Source of the DNA: Tachypleus tridentatus
Lineage: Eukaryota > Arthropoda > Merostomata > Xiphosura > Limulidae
Length of the DNA: 64,000 nucleotides
Direction of reading: 5' to 3'
Assembly (NCBI RefSeq): GCF_004210375.1
Contig: NC_134825.1
Location: 69,183,558-69,247,557 of the forward strand
Shown here: positions 36,701-51,747 of the stretch, piece after piece
How positions within the stretch are numbered: the first letter of the stretch is position 1
How the letters are laid out: each line of letters begins with the position of its first letter
Position numbers and translations under genes: made by a program
Notes under the pieces: generated by a model
Seen by the model: only the letters and a program-made list of their open reading frames with translations
Database searches by the model: none
Told to the model about the DNA's origin: nothing

Positions 36701-37778
36701 TTTTTTTGCATTTGTTGAAACAGGTGGATTGTATTTGGGTTAGGCCTTAAATAACTTATACTTTTATTCATTCTTTCAAGTATTACAGTAATATTACTTA
36801 TAGTAAAGTTACACATTTGTATTTTTAGTTGTTTATGATTTTTTCAATTTTTTTTAATGTAAATATTTGTTGTTTTTGATGCAGTTATCTGTTCGAGGAA
36901 AGAACAAAAAAGAAAAATTTGTTGGGCTCATTAGTAATATTAAAGAATCAGCAGATGACATGCTATTATCAACAACACAGAAGGTATGTACTTAGATAAA
37001 CACCATTAAAAGTAGAGCAGTGTTAAATTGCATTTGTATTTTGGCAGAAAACATTTTTAAAAGCTCTAAGTGAATAGATTTTTGTACATACAAGTAAGAA
37101 AAAAATCATATTTTATTTCAGGTGAGCACAGCATTATCTGGACTTTTCTCTGATACTTTTTCACACAATGATAAGGTCAAGATTTTAATGTGTTAAAAGT
37201 AAATAAAGGGTAAATATAGTCTTGGCGTGAAATAAGTTTAAGTAGTCTCTATTTTCAAGTTTAATGTTTGGACTTCTTTTGTCCAGATGAATTAAATTGT
37301 AAATATCTGTGTGTTTGTACATATAGATATGCATACTTATTCTGTGTATACATTTCAGGATGTGGATGAGTTTTTTGAACATGAGAAGAATTTTTTGATG
37401 GAATACCATACACAAGTGAAAGATGCTACTTGGAAAGCAGATAAAATGACAAGGTGTCGTAAAAGTAAGTTGTATTAAGTAGTTTTGTCAAATATTTGTC
37501 AAATAAAGATTGCTGTGCACAAATTATAGATTTTTAAAATGCACCATGACTATTATGAAATTTTATGTTGTGAAATAAATCATTGTAATATTTGAAGTTC
37601 AGTTAATTCCATTTTTCATATAGACATCCAAAATATTTCATGTCCAAACTTAGGTATCTTGTTGCATTGCCAGTTTTTTTAATGGGTTCCTTATGAAATA
37701 TAATTTTGGTAGAAAATTTAAGTTTAAAGAAAATAAGTAATCTCTGAGTAATAGCTTATTAAAGATGTGTATGTATGT

Positions 37779-37826
<48 letters not shown>

Positions 37827-40593
37827 CATTTTGTTCAGTGTTGGTGCAAGTCATTTGATATGGAGGATTTCTTTAATTAATAATTACAGATCAGTGTTGG
37901 CTTTGTAAGTGTTATTGAAATTTGATAAGTTCATCTTTTTTTCTTCAGTATGTTGATGTATAGAAGAGTCACAGAGGTTACTTAAAGTTTTTTTGTATTT
38001 TCTTGGAAATTCCCATATGTAAATGGCAGTATATTAAATATTGCAGGACCAGTGGAGCAATTTTCAGGATTTGTTGTCTTCCACTGTACATCTTCCCTCT
38101 CCTTCCCTGTGTCCTTGCTTTGATACAGAACATTTCTTGTGGAGTCTTGTTGGTGGCATTACCCTGGTTTCTTCTGCTTTGTCAGTTAGTGTCTTGGTCA
38201 TCCTCTTCTTCTGCTGGGTTCTTGCCTTCTCTTGCTCATACCACACAATTTTTTTTACACAAGAATGTCATCCATTTATCTTCACATGCATGATTTGTGT
38301 GTTCCACTACATGCAGAGCCAATCTCTTTAGATGTGGAGCTATTTTTATATCCAATTCTTATTGTCCTTCAGCTATGTCCCTTTATCAATTGAAGTAGCT
38401 ACTCTCTCTCTCTCTCTCTGGGCCATTCTACTGTGGTCCATGGTTTGGCTTTTTTACTTTTGTTTCATTATAACTGGTTATTGGTTGGCATTATCAACTA
38501 CATATTGTCTTCCCCATTACTGTAAGTTTTTTTCATCTCCTCTCTTCACAGTTCAGATCCTTCTTTTTTTTTTTTTTTTTTATTTGCACTTCCTACTCCT
38601 GTGCCTTACTTGAACTTTAATGTGATTTCACACATGAAGCATCCAAGCTGTTGGCTTCATATTTTTTATACTATATTTTTTGAAGACATTGTTTAGATAT
38701 AAGTGCCATCAATGCTTCCTATGCTCTCTTTCCATACATACTTCTCTTACCATGACTGGATTTATCTCCCTAATACTTTGTTGCTTCAGATTGTGATCAT
38801 TCTTTCTCTACTATTTATCTTTCTTTGATTTCTCACCTCTGTAATCAGTTGCATTCCACACTGCCCCCAGTTTTGGCTGTTCACTGTTACTTGGCATACA
38901 TTTTCCTTTTGTGGTTCCCATTCCTGTTTTCTAACTTGGGGCTCTCTGGCCATAGACCCATCATCTTAGGATAAAGTTAACTTAAGTGCAAGCTATTGCT
39001 TAAGGAGATTGTTATGCTACAATTGGTAGGGGAAGAATATCATTAGATGATGATGATAATATGCACTAGCACAGCTCATGTTAATGTGTGTGGTTTAGGA
39101 AGAAAGTAAATCTTCTAGGTAGATACACAAAGGAATCAAGCTATTCTGTTTTGTTTTTCTTCTAATTCTTCAAATTCTTTACTTAAAATTTTTGAATGTA
39201 TGCAGCTGAGTTGGTATTTTAAAACTGATTATAATGAATTGTATATAGCTTTACAATTTACTACTGATTCGTTAATTGATGTACTTTTTATAGATGTTTC
39301 AGACACATATCTAACAATAGCATCTACCTTACTTCAACTTGCTACAATTGATGCCACAGACTTAGAGAGGTAAGAATACTAAATAGCTAAATAAATCATG
39401 TATGTATGTTTGTAGATCTGTTCAGTAATTACTTGAAAATTTGTTTCAACTGTATTAAGGTTTTTTTTAGTTTTCCATAGTTTGTTCATAGAATTTTAGT
39501 TTGACATAGATTTGTTGATATGAAATGTATCAGAGTTGGTCGACACTATGTGTAGGGATGGTCTAGGTTAGGTACTCAATAGGTATGTTAAAAATATGCA
39601 CACTAAAAAAAAAAAAGACAGTTTTTACTTTAACAGATAATTGCCACTCACTTTCATTTGTTTCTTTACCTGCCATCCTAAAAACATATTAAGAAACCAT
39701 TACTTAGGTATCAAACCAGAAAGTGATCAACCCACCAAATTGTTTATTTTTGTTCTTTTTTCAATCTAGGTAACTATACATCTTCTTTATCACTAACTTT
39801 AGTTTAAACCTAAATTCACTGCATGTGTTTATGGGCAGTGCATGATGTGATATCTTAGTCATGACAACTAGTAGTAATTAAAGAAAATAAATTGTAATTC
39901 CAGTGTAAATTATTATTACTCCTTGAAGCTAACATTTTTACAGATATCTAATGTTTATTTAAAAAGCTGAAGTATAAGGTGAAACAAGAATTATCAGTCA
40001 ATAATATATGAACATCAGATGATTGTAGCATGTAGAATACTCAATGCTTTGTACACTATACAGTTAGTGTTTTTAGAGAGCTAACTCTTATATGTATAAA
40101 GTAAAGGAGTAAAAAAAAATCAATGCCTATAGTATTAAAGTTTATCACAAACGTTCATAGAATACACTAAATTTTAGTCAGGATAAAAATGTTGCAAAAG
40201 AAATAACAAAAAGTATTTTGTAAAATGATGCTGTAAAAAATGCAAACAAAAATATAGGGGTAAGGTAGCTAGCTGTAAATAGATCATCCATACATCACTT
40301 TCAGTATTAAAATTTAATGCTACACTCTGAAATGCATACTTAACTTTAATATTACTTCAGTTTGAAGTATAATATCATGGTTATGTCAGGGTAGGCATCA
40401 GTGTATTGTAGCTAAGAGCTTAAGACTTGTGTACAAGGAAGACCAAATTCAGTCAAAATACATCTTGATTATTACAGACAATTTAAAGACTTGCTATGAG
40501 GTTGGGTGAATTGACCAACTCTATAACCATTTTGTGTTTGTGCACTTTACAGTGCAATACGAAATTTTAATATTGAAAGCCATATAGGTATGA

Positions 40594-40651
<58 letters not shown>

Positions 40652-43600
40652 GCTATATCAGCTGCACCAGATTTTCAACCTTAATATAAAATCAATTATT
40701 CAAAGATACTGTAATTAGTACACGCACGTCTGTTTTTAACTCTTGTTAACACATAAGCCATCCGACTTTCCAAACCATATCTATGCTCTTTGTGTATATT
40801 GATCAGTATAGCTTGAATATAATTCTTTATATTTTAAAGCTGCAAAATCTCATTCAAACATATTTTGATAGTTTTTGTTTGTTTTGGAACTAGGTAGAGA
40901 TAGTTTGTTTTAAGCTAACTATTTTTTTGAAAAAAATTTCTTAAAGTGAAATTTTATATGACTAAGGAAACATTGAAAAATAATAAACATTGAAGGCTTT
41001 ACTGTGTTTCATGCATAGTAACTGAAATATATGAAATGAATAGTAATAAAAGCATGTATTGTATTAGTTTACACATGTGCAAGCACACATGTATGATGCT
41101 TCTAATAACTTAACATAGAATTAGAATTTTAGGACAAATGGCTATAATTTTTTCAAATAACTTGCTGTAGTAGTTAGGTTTTCAATTTGTTTTTGATTAA
41201 AGATTTTGGCTAAAAATAAGATAAATGTTAAGAGTTGTAGTTAAAATTGGGTTTGATCAATACTGAATGCACAATTTTAATTGGATGTAATCAACTTAAT
41301 ATCTGTTTGTAATTTTGTTTTTAGGGTATTTACAAAATCTTCAGAAACTCTTGAAAAAGTTAGGGTGAGTTGTGATTAATTAAGTTAATTTAGATTTATG
41401 TTAGTGTTCTGTAAAATAAAGTTTAGATACACTATTATATAACAACAGAAACTTTATATAAATATAAGTTGGACTATTTACATGTCTATACAAATGTTTT
41501 TGTTCTTTAGTAGTAGACCTAAACTTTATTTTACATTGCTTTACATAGTATTGTATTTACCTATTATTATTTGTGTATAAGTGTTTTTAAGATACCATAT
41601 TTGTTCCTTTGATAAATGTAACAGAGTTAAGTTGTTTACACATTATTTTTAGAAAGTAAAATGTATTATACTTTTGACTGCTTATGCTCCCCTTTGTCTC
41701 AGAACCAGCACATACTTATAAATTATGCTGTTTATCTTTGTCAGTTGTTAGTATATTTTAATACAATTATTTTTTATCTATTGATAATTATGTAATTCAT
41801 TATATTTAATGTTTGGTTACATCAAATATGCTCTTATAAATAAAAATGCAACATTTTAGTATGTACCATCAAATTATAGTATTATTTGCAGATGTTTTTC
41901 TGTTGTACTGAAATTTGAACTTGGTAGGATTTTAATACCAGTTATAGCTAGTTTGTAAGCTAATATCATGTTAATTAGGTAGGATAATGAGGAAAAATTG
42001 AAATGTGTGTTGCACACACATGTACACATGCAGATTTAGAAGAGTCTGGAGTTCTTTGTGGAAAGTTGGAGGAAAATATTACTGAAAGAATGTGGTCATT
42101 TGTATTTAATTTGTGACATTTAAGTGGATATATTGTAAATACAGTTTGTTGAGATAATCTCAAGTAGAGGTATGTGCAAACATTTTGTACCATTAGATAG
42201 CTCTTGATAAGAGAACTTAGACTGCAATTTTTTATATTTTCATATATCAGTTTTGGATGGTATTTTTCTGAGATTGCTAATAATAAATCTGAATTAAATG
42301 TAAGTTCATCACAAATTTGTGTGGCAGAATTAATGTGATTTATCATTATTTTATAAGTTAAGTAGAATCCATAATATATATGTTGTTTAAGAAAGATAAC
42401 ATAAGGGTTCTTTTTAAATAGAAGTATAGAACTTTAACCTGGTACCTAAAAAAAATCTACTGAAAAATGAGGTTTATTAAACTATTAAATTGTGTATTAA
42501 AATCATTCTACTCCCTTACTAGCTTTTTAAACTATTAAAAACATTCCTTAACATCATCCTATGATAGTTGGTATAACATTCACTAACATTATACTACTAC
42601 AGAAATTTGTGTTTAGGTCTTTAAGCTAGTAAAACAATCATTAGGATTAGAATGTTACTGTGGTCTCTTCAAACCAGTTACATTGACTTCATATTAGCCT
42701 GTCTCAGAATGTGTATTCAGTTCTTCACTCTATTAATACATTCACTAAAATCAGCCTATCTAAGGTTGTAAAACATTCATTAATGACTTGTTACTCTAGA
42801 ATGCTGTGTTGAGACGTTCAATCTCGTAAAACATTTTAACATCAACCTGCTTCAAAATCTGTATTAATCTGGAAGTGTTTTACATTATGAAAAATGTTCT
42901 GTTTAACATCCACTTACTTGAGTGAAAATATTTATTAAAAAAAAGTTTTATTATTATTTTATTTATTAAGTTTAACCTAAATATACATAAATCTATATCT
43001 GAGTAAGGAATGAAGTTACTCTTTACTGTTATTGCAGAGATATCATGCATTAAAGTATTGATGTAGTCATCAAATGGTCATAGAAATCATTAGAAACTGA
43101 GGAGATAATCTATAACTGTAGTATAACATTGCAGTACCTGTTTGAAGTGTAAAATAAAAGTTACATTTTGTTGTAGAAAGTGGAAGGTCGAGTAGCATCT
43201 GATGAAGACTTGAAGTTGTCTGACACCCTTAGATATTACATGAGAGACACCTCTGCAGTAAAGGTATCATGGGATTTTACCCTTTAAACTTTTTTTTTTT
43301 TTTACAATTTTCAGGAAATGTGTATATATATATGTAGTTAAATTGTTCCAATAATAATGAAAGTTCAAATAATTTAAAAATACACTTACAAATATTTTAG
43401 TTTGTTTTTTAACTGTGTGTTAAAATAAGTGTAATTTAAATGTTTTAACTATATTAAAAGTACAGGTACAAGAATTCCTATTTTCTTTAAAGCCATTTTT
43501 GGGCAGTGTTTTGATGTTTTTAACAGTTTTTTATGATCTGCCATTGTCTGATTTTGGAAAATTTGCCAGATATACTCAGTATTTAAATTTGACAAGACAA

Positions 43601-46600
43601 TAAAGGATTCCACTACATTTAAACCTGGTGAAAATGAAATGCATGAGCAAATAGTCTACAGCTTTCTGTGAAACTGACCCCTCGGCGTGGTTCCCTGTAC
43701 GTGGTGAGGGGACCTTCCAGAGAACATTCTGTTCTTTCAGTTTACCTCCTCTAGGATTTAAATATCCACCTATGCATTTGCCATGTGTGGCAACCTGTGA
43801 AGGGGAAGAGAGGATCCTGGTGGTTGAGGAGTTCAAATCTAACACACCACTTTGGCCATGAATTTATCAATGTAAGTTTGACAAGGCTAACTTGCTTTCT
43901 TTCACCACTCTCTCAGAACTTGATCCTGCCATTGTGTGTAAGCCATTGATAGATGAGTGTATTGTCCAGGCAGCTGGTTAGTGTTTTCCTAAAACTTCTA
44001 CATGTGTCCCACAGTATCCATGTTTGCCACATGATACGAAAAGCTCAAAAATGGGCTTGGAATATTTTTCATAGCTATCCTTACATTTTTAAACTGCATT
44101 GCATTTCAGAGGGCCCTTGCAAATGGTCAGCAGGTCAGACATCAAAGCTAGAAGGAATCTTGGATTAAATACACCTCTAGCATCTCTTCTACCACGAGTT
44201 CCAAAGTCATGTGGGACAAAATTTGAAGAGTTAGTGGCCAGTATACATCTGCCCCAATTTTGGTCTTGTTCTCTGATGATCAGGAATTTGCTGATGCTCA
44301 GAGCACTGCCAGTACTCTCGGTAAAAGCTTTTTTCATGCATCTAGCACTTCTACTTCATCTTCCATCTTTTTAGTCATCAAAAGATTGGCAGAACGATAG
44401 CCTCTTTCCTCTTGGACTGATCGTCTATATAACTTTAATTGCCACTTTTACTGGTATAACTTAAAGTTGCTCTTCATCAGTCCGACAGTAGATGAGTTGA
44501 ACATGATGATATTCATTATGAGATGTTGCACCATCTCTCTCCTGCCTCTTTTGCTGTTCTTCTGGTTGTTTTTAACTGGATCTGCCAGGAGAATATTTTT
44601 CCCAATGATTGGTACCATGTTATTGTACTACCTTTTCCTAAACCTGGGAAGGATCCCAAGATTCCTTTGAACTACTGCCCAATTGTTCTGATGAGCTATC
44701 TCTGTAAGATCTTAGAGAGGATGGTTAATGCTCGTCTTGTTTGGTTCCTCCAAATTCAGCATGGGTTCCAAAGACAGCGTACCATCATGGACCACCTGAT
44801 TTGATTTGAAACATCAATCAGGGAAGCCTTTTCAAGGGACAACATTTTGTTTTTGTATTTTTTTACCTTGAGAAAGCTTATGATACAATGTGGGAGGTAT
44901 GGCATCTTGCAAGGCCTCCATTTGTATGGGTTGTGTGGCAATTTACCAACTTTTATTAAACATTTTTTTATGAACCAGCAAATCTAGGTCTGTATGGATT
45001 TGACACTTTCCCACTCTTTCCCACAGGAACATGGAGTCACTCAGGGCTGTCTTAAGTGTCACACTTTTCATTCTAAAGATTTTGTTTGTTTGTTTTGAAT
45101 TTCGCACAAAGCTACTTGAGGGCTATCTGCACTAGCCCTTCCTAATTTAGCAGTGTAAGACTAGAGGGAAAGCAGCTGGTCATCACCACCCACTGCCAAC
45201 TCTTGGGCTACTCTTTCACCAATGAATAGTGGGATTGACCAACACATTATAACTCCCCCACAGTTGAAAGGGCAAGCATGTTTGGCACGACGGGGATGCG
45301 AACCCGCGACCCTCAGATTACAAGTTGCATGCCTTAAAATGCTTGGCCATGCCGGGCCTTCTAATGATTAATGCCATCAGTGGATGACTGCCGCCCCCTA
45401 CAGTTGTAAACTGTCTCTTTGTCGATGACTTTCACATCTCATGTCAGTCATTAAATATGAGGTATGTTGAGCAGCAGCTACAGACTGCCCTCATTCATTT
45501 ACGGAAGTGGACTACAGCAAATGGTTTTAACCTTTCTCTCTCCAAAACTGTTTGCATGCATTTTTGCTATCAGTGGGGTAATCACCCTGATCCTGAACTC
45601 CATATTGGTGAAGTTGTGCTTCCTGTGGTCCCCAAGGCAAAATTCTTGAAGCTTATCTTTGACTGTAAGCTGACCTTTATTCCACACACCAAGCAGCTAC
45701 ATGTCAAATGTACAAGGGCACTGAACATCTTCTGTGTCCTCTGTATCTTCGTAATTTGTAATTGTCTTTAATGTATGCTTCAAAACTATGACTTTTTCCA
45801 CAACATTCCATGTGCTGTTGTGTTTTCTTTTCTCAATGGGCCACACTTTTTTTATAATAGATGGTCTGCCATTGTTCCTTTTAGTCTTCATATCCAGGTG
45901 CAGTTATATGAATTGGGTCTATCTTTGGATGTCATAGCAGTATCCACAGATTAGTTCATCTCACCATAACTAATTACTGTTCCCAAATGTGATCTTTCTT
46001 TGAGTTGTCTGAAGAAGGCAGATACTTCTGATTGGAAGTATCACCTTCTATTTGCTGAACATCTTTCAAACCATGCTTCCATTCCCATTTATACAGATGG
46101 TTTAAAATCAGATGCCTCTGGGGCTTTGCCATTGTTTGCCATGATTCGGTTGTTGCACATAGAATCCCTTCTACAGTGTGTTAACTGCCGAATTGTATCC
46201 CATTTCTCTTGCCTTGGATCACATTGAAGCTATGCAGTACATGAACTGTACTGTTTATACTGATTCACTTAGTTCTCTATTAATTCTGGAACCACTTCAC
46301 ATTATTGCTCACCCTATTCTCCTTGAAATTCAAAACCGACTGAACCATTTCTCTATCATCTACTTCTGTCCAGTTTTTCTGGATACCAGGCCATATTGGT
46401 ATTTGTGGGAATGAGTTTGCTGATGTTGCAGGTAAGTCAGTCTACTCTGGTAAGTTAAAAAAAAAGATAAATAAATAAAAATTAAATAATAATAATAAAA
46501 CAAACAACAAAAAAAAGATGCTGCTACTTGGGGTAATTAAGATAAACATATCTCCTGAGGTTCAGTCTGGCCAGATGGTTAAGGCACTCAATTCATAATC

Positions 46601-49600
46601 TGAGGATCGCGGGTTCGATTTCCCGTCACACCAAACATGCTTACCCTTTCAGCCATGGGGACATTATAATGTGATGGTCACTTCCACTATTTGTTGGTAA
46701 AAAGTAGCCCAAGAGTTGGCAGTGGGTGGTAATGACTAGCTGCCTTTTCTCTAATCTTACACTGACAAATTGGGGATGGGTATTGCAGATAGCCCTCGTG
46801 TAGCTTTGCATGAAATTTGAAACAAGCCATATAAACCTAAAACATATCTCCTGAAGGTGACATGCAAGCTGTTATAAGCATTATGACTTTATAATTATTC
46901 AGGTTTTGTAAAATTTGTAATGAATTAGAAATTTTATTAGTAATATTGAAATAGATGTAAAGATTAATATTTAATTAATTTAATGAAGAATCTAAATAAA
47001 ATTATTAAAATATTTTGTAATATATACAAGACTGTTAAATAAATATAAATAAACAAACATTAAGCATATTTTACTTAAAGGTTCTAAGTATTACTAGTTG
47101 TTAATCAGGTCACTTAACGTGGCAGTAATTTTATGTGGATAAACACCTTACTGCATATAGAGTCAGAAAATTAGTATTTACAGTGCACTTAAGGGGGTGG
47201 TGGTTGGGAGTTATACTAGCTAGTTTAGATCATTTGGTTGAGATTTTGGAGTAGTATAATGTATCTACTGTGCTACTACTTAGTGAGGCCTGGCATGGCC
47301 AGGTGGTTAAAGTACTTGACTCATAATATGAGGGTTGTGGGATCGAATCCTTGTTACACCAGACATGCTTGCCCTTTCAGCCATGGGGGCATTGTAAAGT
47401 GATAGCCAATTCCACTTTCTGTTGGTAAAAGAGTAGCCCAAGAGTTAGTGGTGGTTGTTTATGACTAGATGCCTTCCTTCTTGTCTTACACTGCTAAGTT
47501 AGGGATGGCGAGTGCAGATAACTCATGTGCAGGTTTGTGTGAAAACCAAAGCAGTTAATTAGTGCTTTACTACTATAATGGGGGCTGTAATGCCAACTTC
47601 AGGAGGCATGCACTTATATTACTTATGTTAGAGCAGTGATACTTTATTTTTTATTTTTCTTTGGAGAGCAGTCACCTTTCCACAACTGTGCAGGCAGTGA
47701 AGGGTGATATAGATGTGAGATGTGTAGGCTTGAGCACTTGCATCTTTTTCCTAGTTTGTTTCTTTTGGCTTCTTTTATGAATTTTTTGATGTGAGATTAG
47801 TGAATGGAGGTTAAGAATGATAAATGGTGTATCTTTGCAGCAACGTGGGTCGTACTTCTGCAGTCATCTTCAAAACCTAGGGTACATTTTATATCCCACA
47901 TTATAGCCTGTACCTTGGGGATCCTTTTGATTTATGCAGCATCTTTGATTTTTGTTTTGGTTGTTTTGTTTATAATATAAGTCAGGGATTTGAATTTGCT
48001 GTTGTTAATGCACCCTTTTGATTTTGTTTTAGATTGGAGAAACTTAAAGTATAATTGAACAAAGACTAGTAGAAACTGTAGATACCAAACAACTTCTATA
48101 CCCAAAGAAGTTGACTATAGCTGAGCATGCACACAAAGGATTCCAAATGCACTAATAAAAATATTATATAATTGACACTGAAGAATGCCAGAAACAAATG
48201 GGAAAAAACATTGTTAGAGATTTTTCTCAGGATCATCTACAAGTCTTTCAGACTTGTCTACTGACTTTGAAAAAGCATGATTAAACCATTGCTATCATAG
48301 CCAATCAGGTGTTACCATTCCTTTGAGCTTTCTGTTAGGACTGTGCTACTCCCCATGTATACAAAAGCATTCCTATTAAATCCCTCATACCTGTTGATGA
48401 ACTTGGAATACAGTTTTAAATGTCATCTTCAAAACCACACAAGGCAGGAGCAGTTTAAAGGAAGCTATTCTATAAATATTTTAATTATGTAATAAAAATG
48501 CAGATGTATACATTATTTTTTAAATTTTAAATGTGATAAATATCTATTTAAAAATAAATAATGAATTTTATTAAAATCATTGTACTTAGTTTATTTCTCT
48601 CACTTTATTGGCATATTTAAATGTGGTATTTCACCAGCTCAGTTGCTTAATTTACTTTAAATCCATTAAAATTTTTGTTATTGTGCTTAAGGCTTTAATT
48701 CAGTCAGTTCACAGGAATGGTGATTATGATTCTTCATATATTGAAAAGTGATTTGCCATTTTTTTCTGTGTTTAAACATGAGGACAGTAATTGCTTTCTA
48801 GTAAAGCCATTGACAATATGTGGGGCTCTTTCAGGGTCTCAGATTCATTGTGTATATTTTTGTTTCAGTTGGCTAGATAATCATGTATTTGAAATCGTAA
48901 TAGTTAATTTTTTCATTGATGCTGTCAGATTTAAAAGCTGAAGTAAACAATAAGTTTTGCTTTAGATGTTTCTGATTTCTATATAAAGCTTATGCTGAAA
49001 AAAACACACCCAAACAACTGTGATGCTTTATTCCACAGATAATGTTTATTTAGGTCAAGTGTGTCTTATGATTATTATGCCCAGAATGTGAGATTCAGGA
49101 TGTATGGTTTACATCACATTGCTGCAAAAACAGCACTCTGCACCTTGGAGCTTTGGATATGTTATAAGAGTAACTATCACATTTCACTGTTTGTTTACAC
49201 AAGAATAACCCAAGAGTTTGCAGTTGATGCAGCTGCCTTCCCTCTGGTTTATCTGTTCAGAATCAGGGATGTTTGTTTTGCTCTTTGGACAAGATTTTGA
49301 AACAGACAAGTTTTTTTAAGGCAATGATGCATTCAAGGAGCAAAATGTTTCCTCTGAAGTGTGATTCTTGGTTTATAGTATATATAACCCAACCTGTTAA
49401 GTATGTAGCTGTATGAATATTGTTATATTTTCCAGCTTTTTGTACAAAATTTAATGCATATAAGAAGTTGTAAATATTTTTCAAGAACTTTCAAAATGCT
49501 GCAAAATAAACTGATTTTTGAAGTAAATCCTGAAGTGTTGTAAAGTGTCTTGCAAGTGAATTTCATTTTAAAATGTTTTACTAGTTATATAAGCTGAAAG

Positions 49601-51747
49601 AATAAATGTGATATGAATCTTTTTCAGTTTGATTACTGTTCTTTGAACTTGCTTCTTTCAAAGCCATTGGTAATGATAGTTATGTGCAATTGAGTACATT
49701 GATGTCAGCACATACTTTGTATGAAAATGTTTCTGTATTATAGAACCTACTTTATCGAAGATTAAGAAGTTTAGCAAATTATGAAAATGCCAATAGAATC
49801 CTAGACAAAGCTCGTAGCAAAAACAAGGATGTACAAGAGGCAAGTATATATAAAAATTGTTTTCAGCTGGAGAATTATGTTATGAACAAAACTTTTTAAT
49901 AATTGAATTTCACAATCCTAACTTAGAAGATGTGTTTGTTAAATATTTTCAAGTGTTTGGAATTTATAAAGAATTTAGAAAACATTACTTTTTTATTTAT
50001 TGACAAAAGTTAATTTTCTTCTGAAATTTGATGTAGTTGATCAACCAATGGTTTATTGTGTCTTTGTTGTGAAAATGAGCAGTTTGTTAGGTCCATATAA
50101 TTGTTACCATTGATAATTTTAGACTAATATATATTTTTTTTTTTTTGGAGGTATACATTGGTACTTTTGTTTTTTTTTGTGCTTGAGTTTAGGCAGAGAA
50201 CCAACAACAGGAAGCATGTGAGAAATTTGAAAACATATCAAAGTTAGCTAAGCAAGGTAATATTATGGCTGGCTTTCATTTGTTACATGCATTTGGCATG
50301 TTGGTGAAAAAGTTATTTGTTAATGAACAAGTGTCATAAAATGCTTTGAGTATGAAGGTTGAAAATATTTATTTGGTGCCAGTGGCTTCAATGGTGAAGT
50401 GCAGAACATTCTAAGTGAGTCATTTGTACCTGAATATATTTTGTGCATAAAAGGTTATTAACTGAAAGGTGTTTGAAGTTGTAACTAGGCATGTATCTTT
50501 ATTGAATGTTTTCACCAAATATTTTATGCTCACGTTATCTTGAATTAAGTGCTTTCTTGAATGTGTTAAAAATACCAATTAATTTTGTTTTTCTTACTCT
50601 TGGGAAATAACTGTGTGTTAAAATAAGATTTTCTAATTTTTTTCAAAGAAAGGAAATAAAGTGAAATAAGAAAGGTGACTTACAGAACTAGCTTGTGTGA
50701 TGTTGAAAACTAACTCTGAAGATGTTTCTTAGTTAAATGTATACAAAGAAAAATACAAACTTAAATAAATGTGAAACTTACTATGTGGGTGTAATATTAC
50801 ATTATGGTAAAATTGATGATTTTAACCACACTTCTTTCCAACCCCACAATGCATTTTCAGTAAGAAATGTATGTAATAGGTGTAATAGCATTTCAGACAC
50901 CTTTTTTTGCTGCTAACAATGTTTTTTCCAAAGACTAGAATGTATGTTACAGTTTGGATGTTGTTGTAGGAAAGATGTTTTCTTTTGTGTTCATGCTTAT
51001 GTATAGTATTAAATATTATGGTAATTAATAATACAGTTAAATATTATGTAATATTACATGTTGTGGTATTATTCTTCATTAGCTTAGTCATTAAGCATTT
51101 TAAACTAATCTGTATTTGTTGTTTAAACAAATTCAACTGAAGATGCGAAGTATAAATGACAAAGCCCACCGCTAGTACAGCGGTATGTCTTCGGATTTAC
51201 AATTCTAAAATCAGGGTTCGATTCCACTCGATGGGCTGAGCAGATAGCTCGATGTGGCTTTGCTATAAGAAAAACACACACACTATCTGTGCTGTGCTCA
51301 CTACGAGCGACTTGAGGGAGTACATGGAGGGCAACAAGAGAGATGTAACAGCCAATTAAGTCGCCAACACTTGACAATGTGGGAGGGGCTTAAGACAAGG
51401 CAAGCATTCATTGAAAGCACATGCTACTATAACCATATCAACACAAGGGTTTATTTTGTATGGCAAATACAACCTAGGGAAAGTTTGAAACTAATTAATA
51501 GACTTAGTTATTTCAGTAGTTGTAGCTTTTGAAAGAGCTGTTTCCATCCATTATAATTATTATGTCTCGCTAGTTGTGTCTTACTATCATTCTATGTTTA
51601 AAATAAAAGACGGATGAAATATAATTTTATTAAAACTATACCTGCCCCCTACTAGTACAGCGGTATGTCTTCGATTTACAACGCTAAAATCGGGTTCGAT
51701 TCCACTTGGTGGGCTGAGCAGATAGCCCTATGTGGCTTTGCAATAAG

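Larger units (their letters stand above)
39370..43176 (+). other. Snx6: Snx6 introns 9 and 10
   Basis: Two AT-rich introns (39370-41324 and 41365-43176) around the 40-nt exon 10. Apart from the GT/AT microsatellite at 40598-40651, no recognisable repeat family was seen. Confidence 0.6.
43650..46515 (+). mobile_element. Second broken RNase H-bearing LINE, in Snx6 intron 11
   Basis: Same family as the copy in intron 1. The aligned parts share wording such as [20 protein letters not shown] and IPIYTDG. It has a 5' region, skips gag and endonuclease almost entirely, and has reverse transcriptase and RNase H pieces. It then ends abruptly inside RNase H in an A-rich AAATAAATAA-type tail (46450-46515). 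A SINE-A copy is nested at 45082-45358. Confidence 0.82.

Noticed and set aside
37775..37826. CA-tail of a SINE-B
   Set aside because: The long (AC)n tract has no SINE-B head or body next to it, so it is treated as a simple microsatellite.
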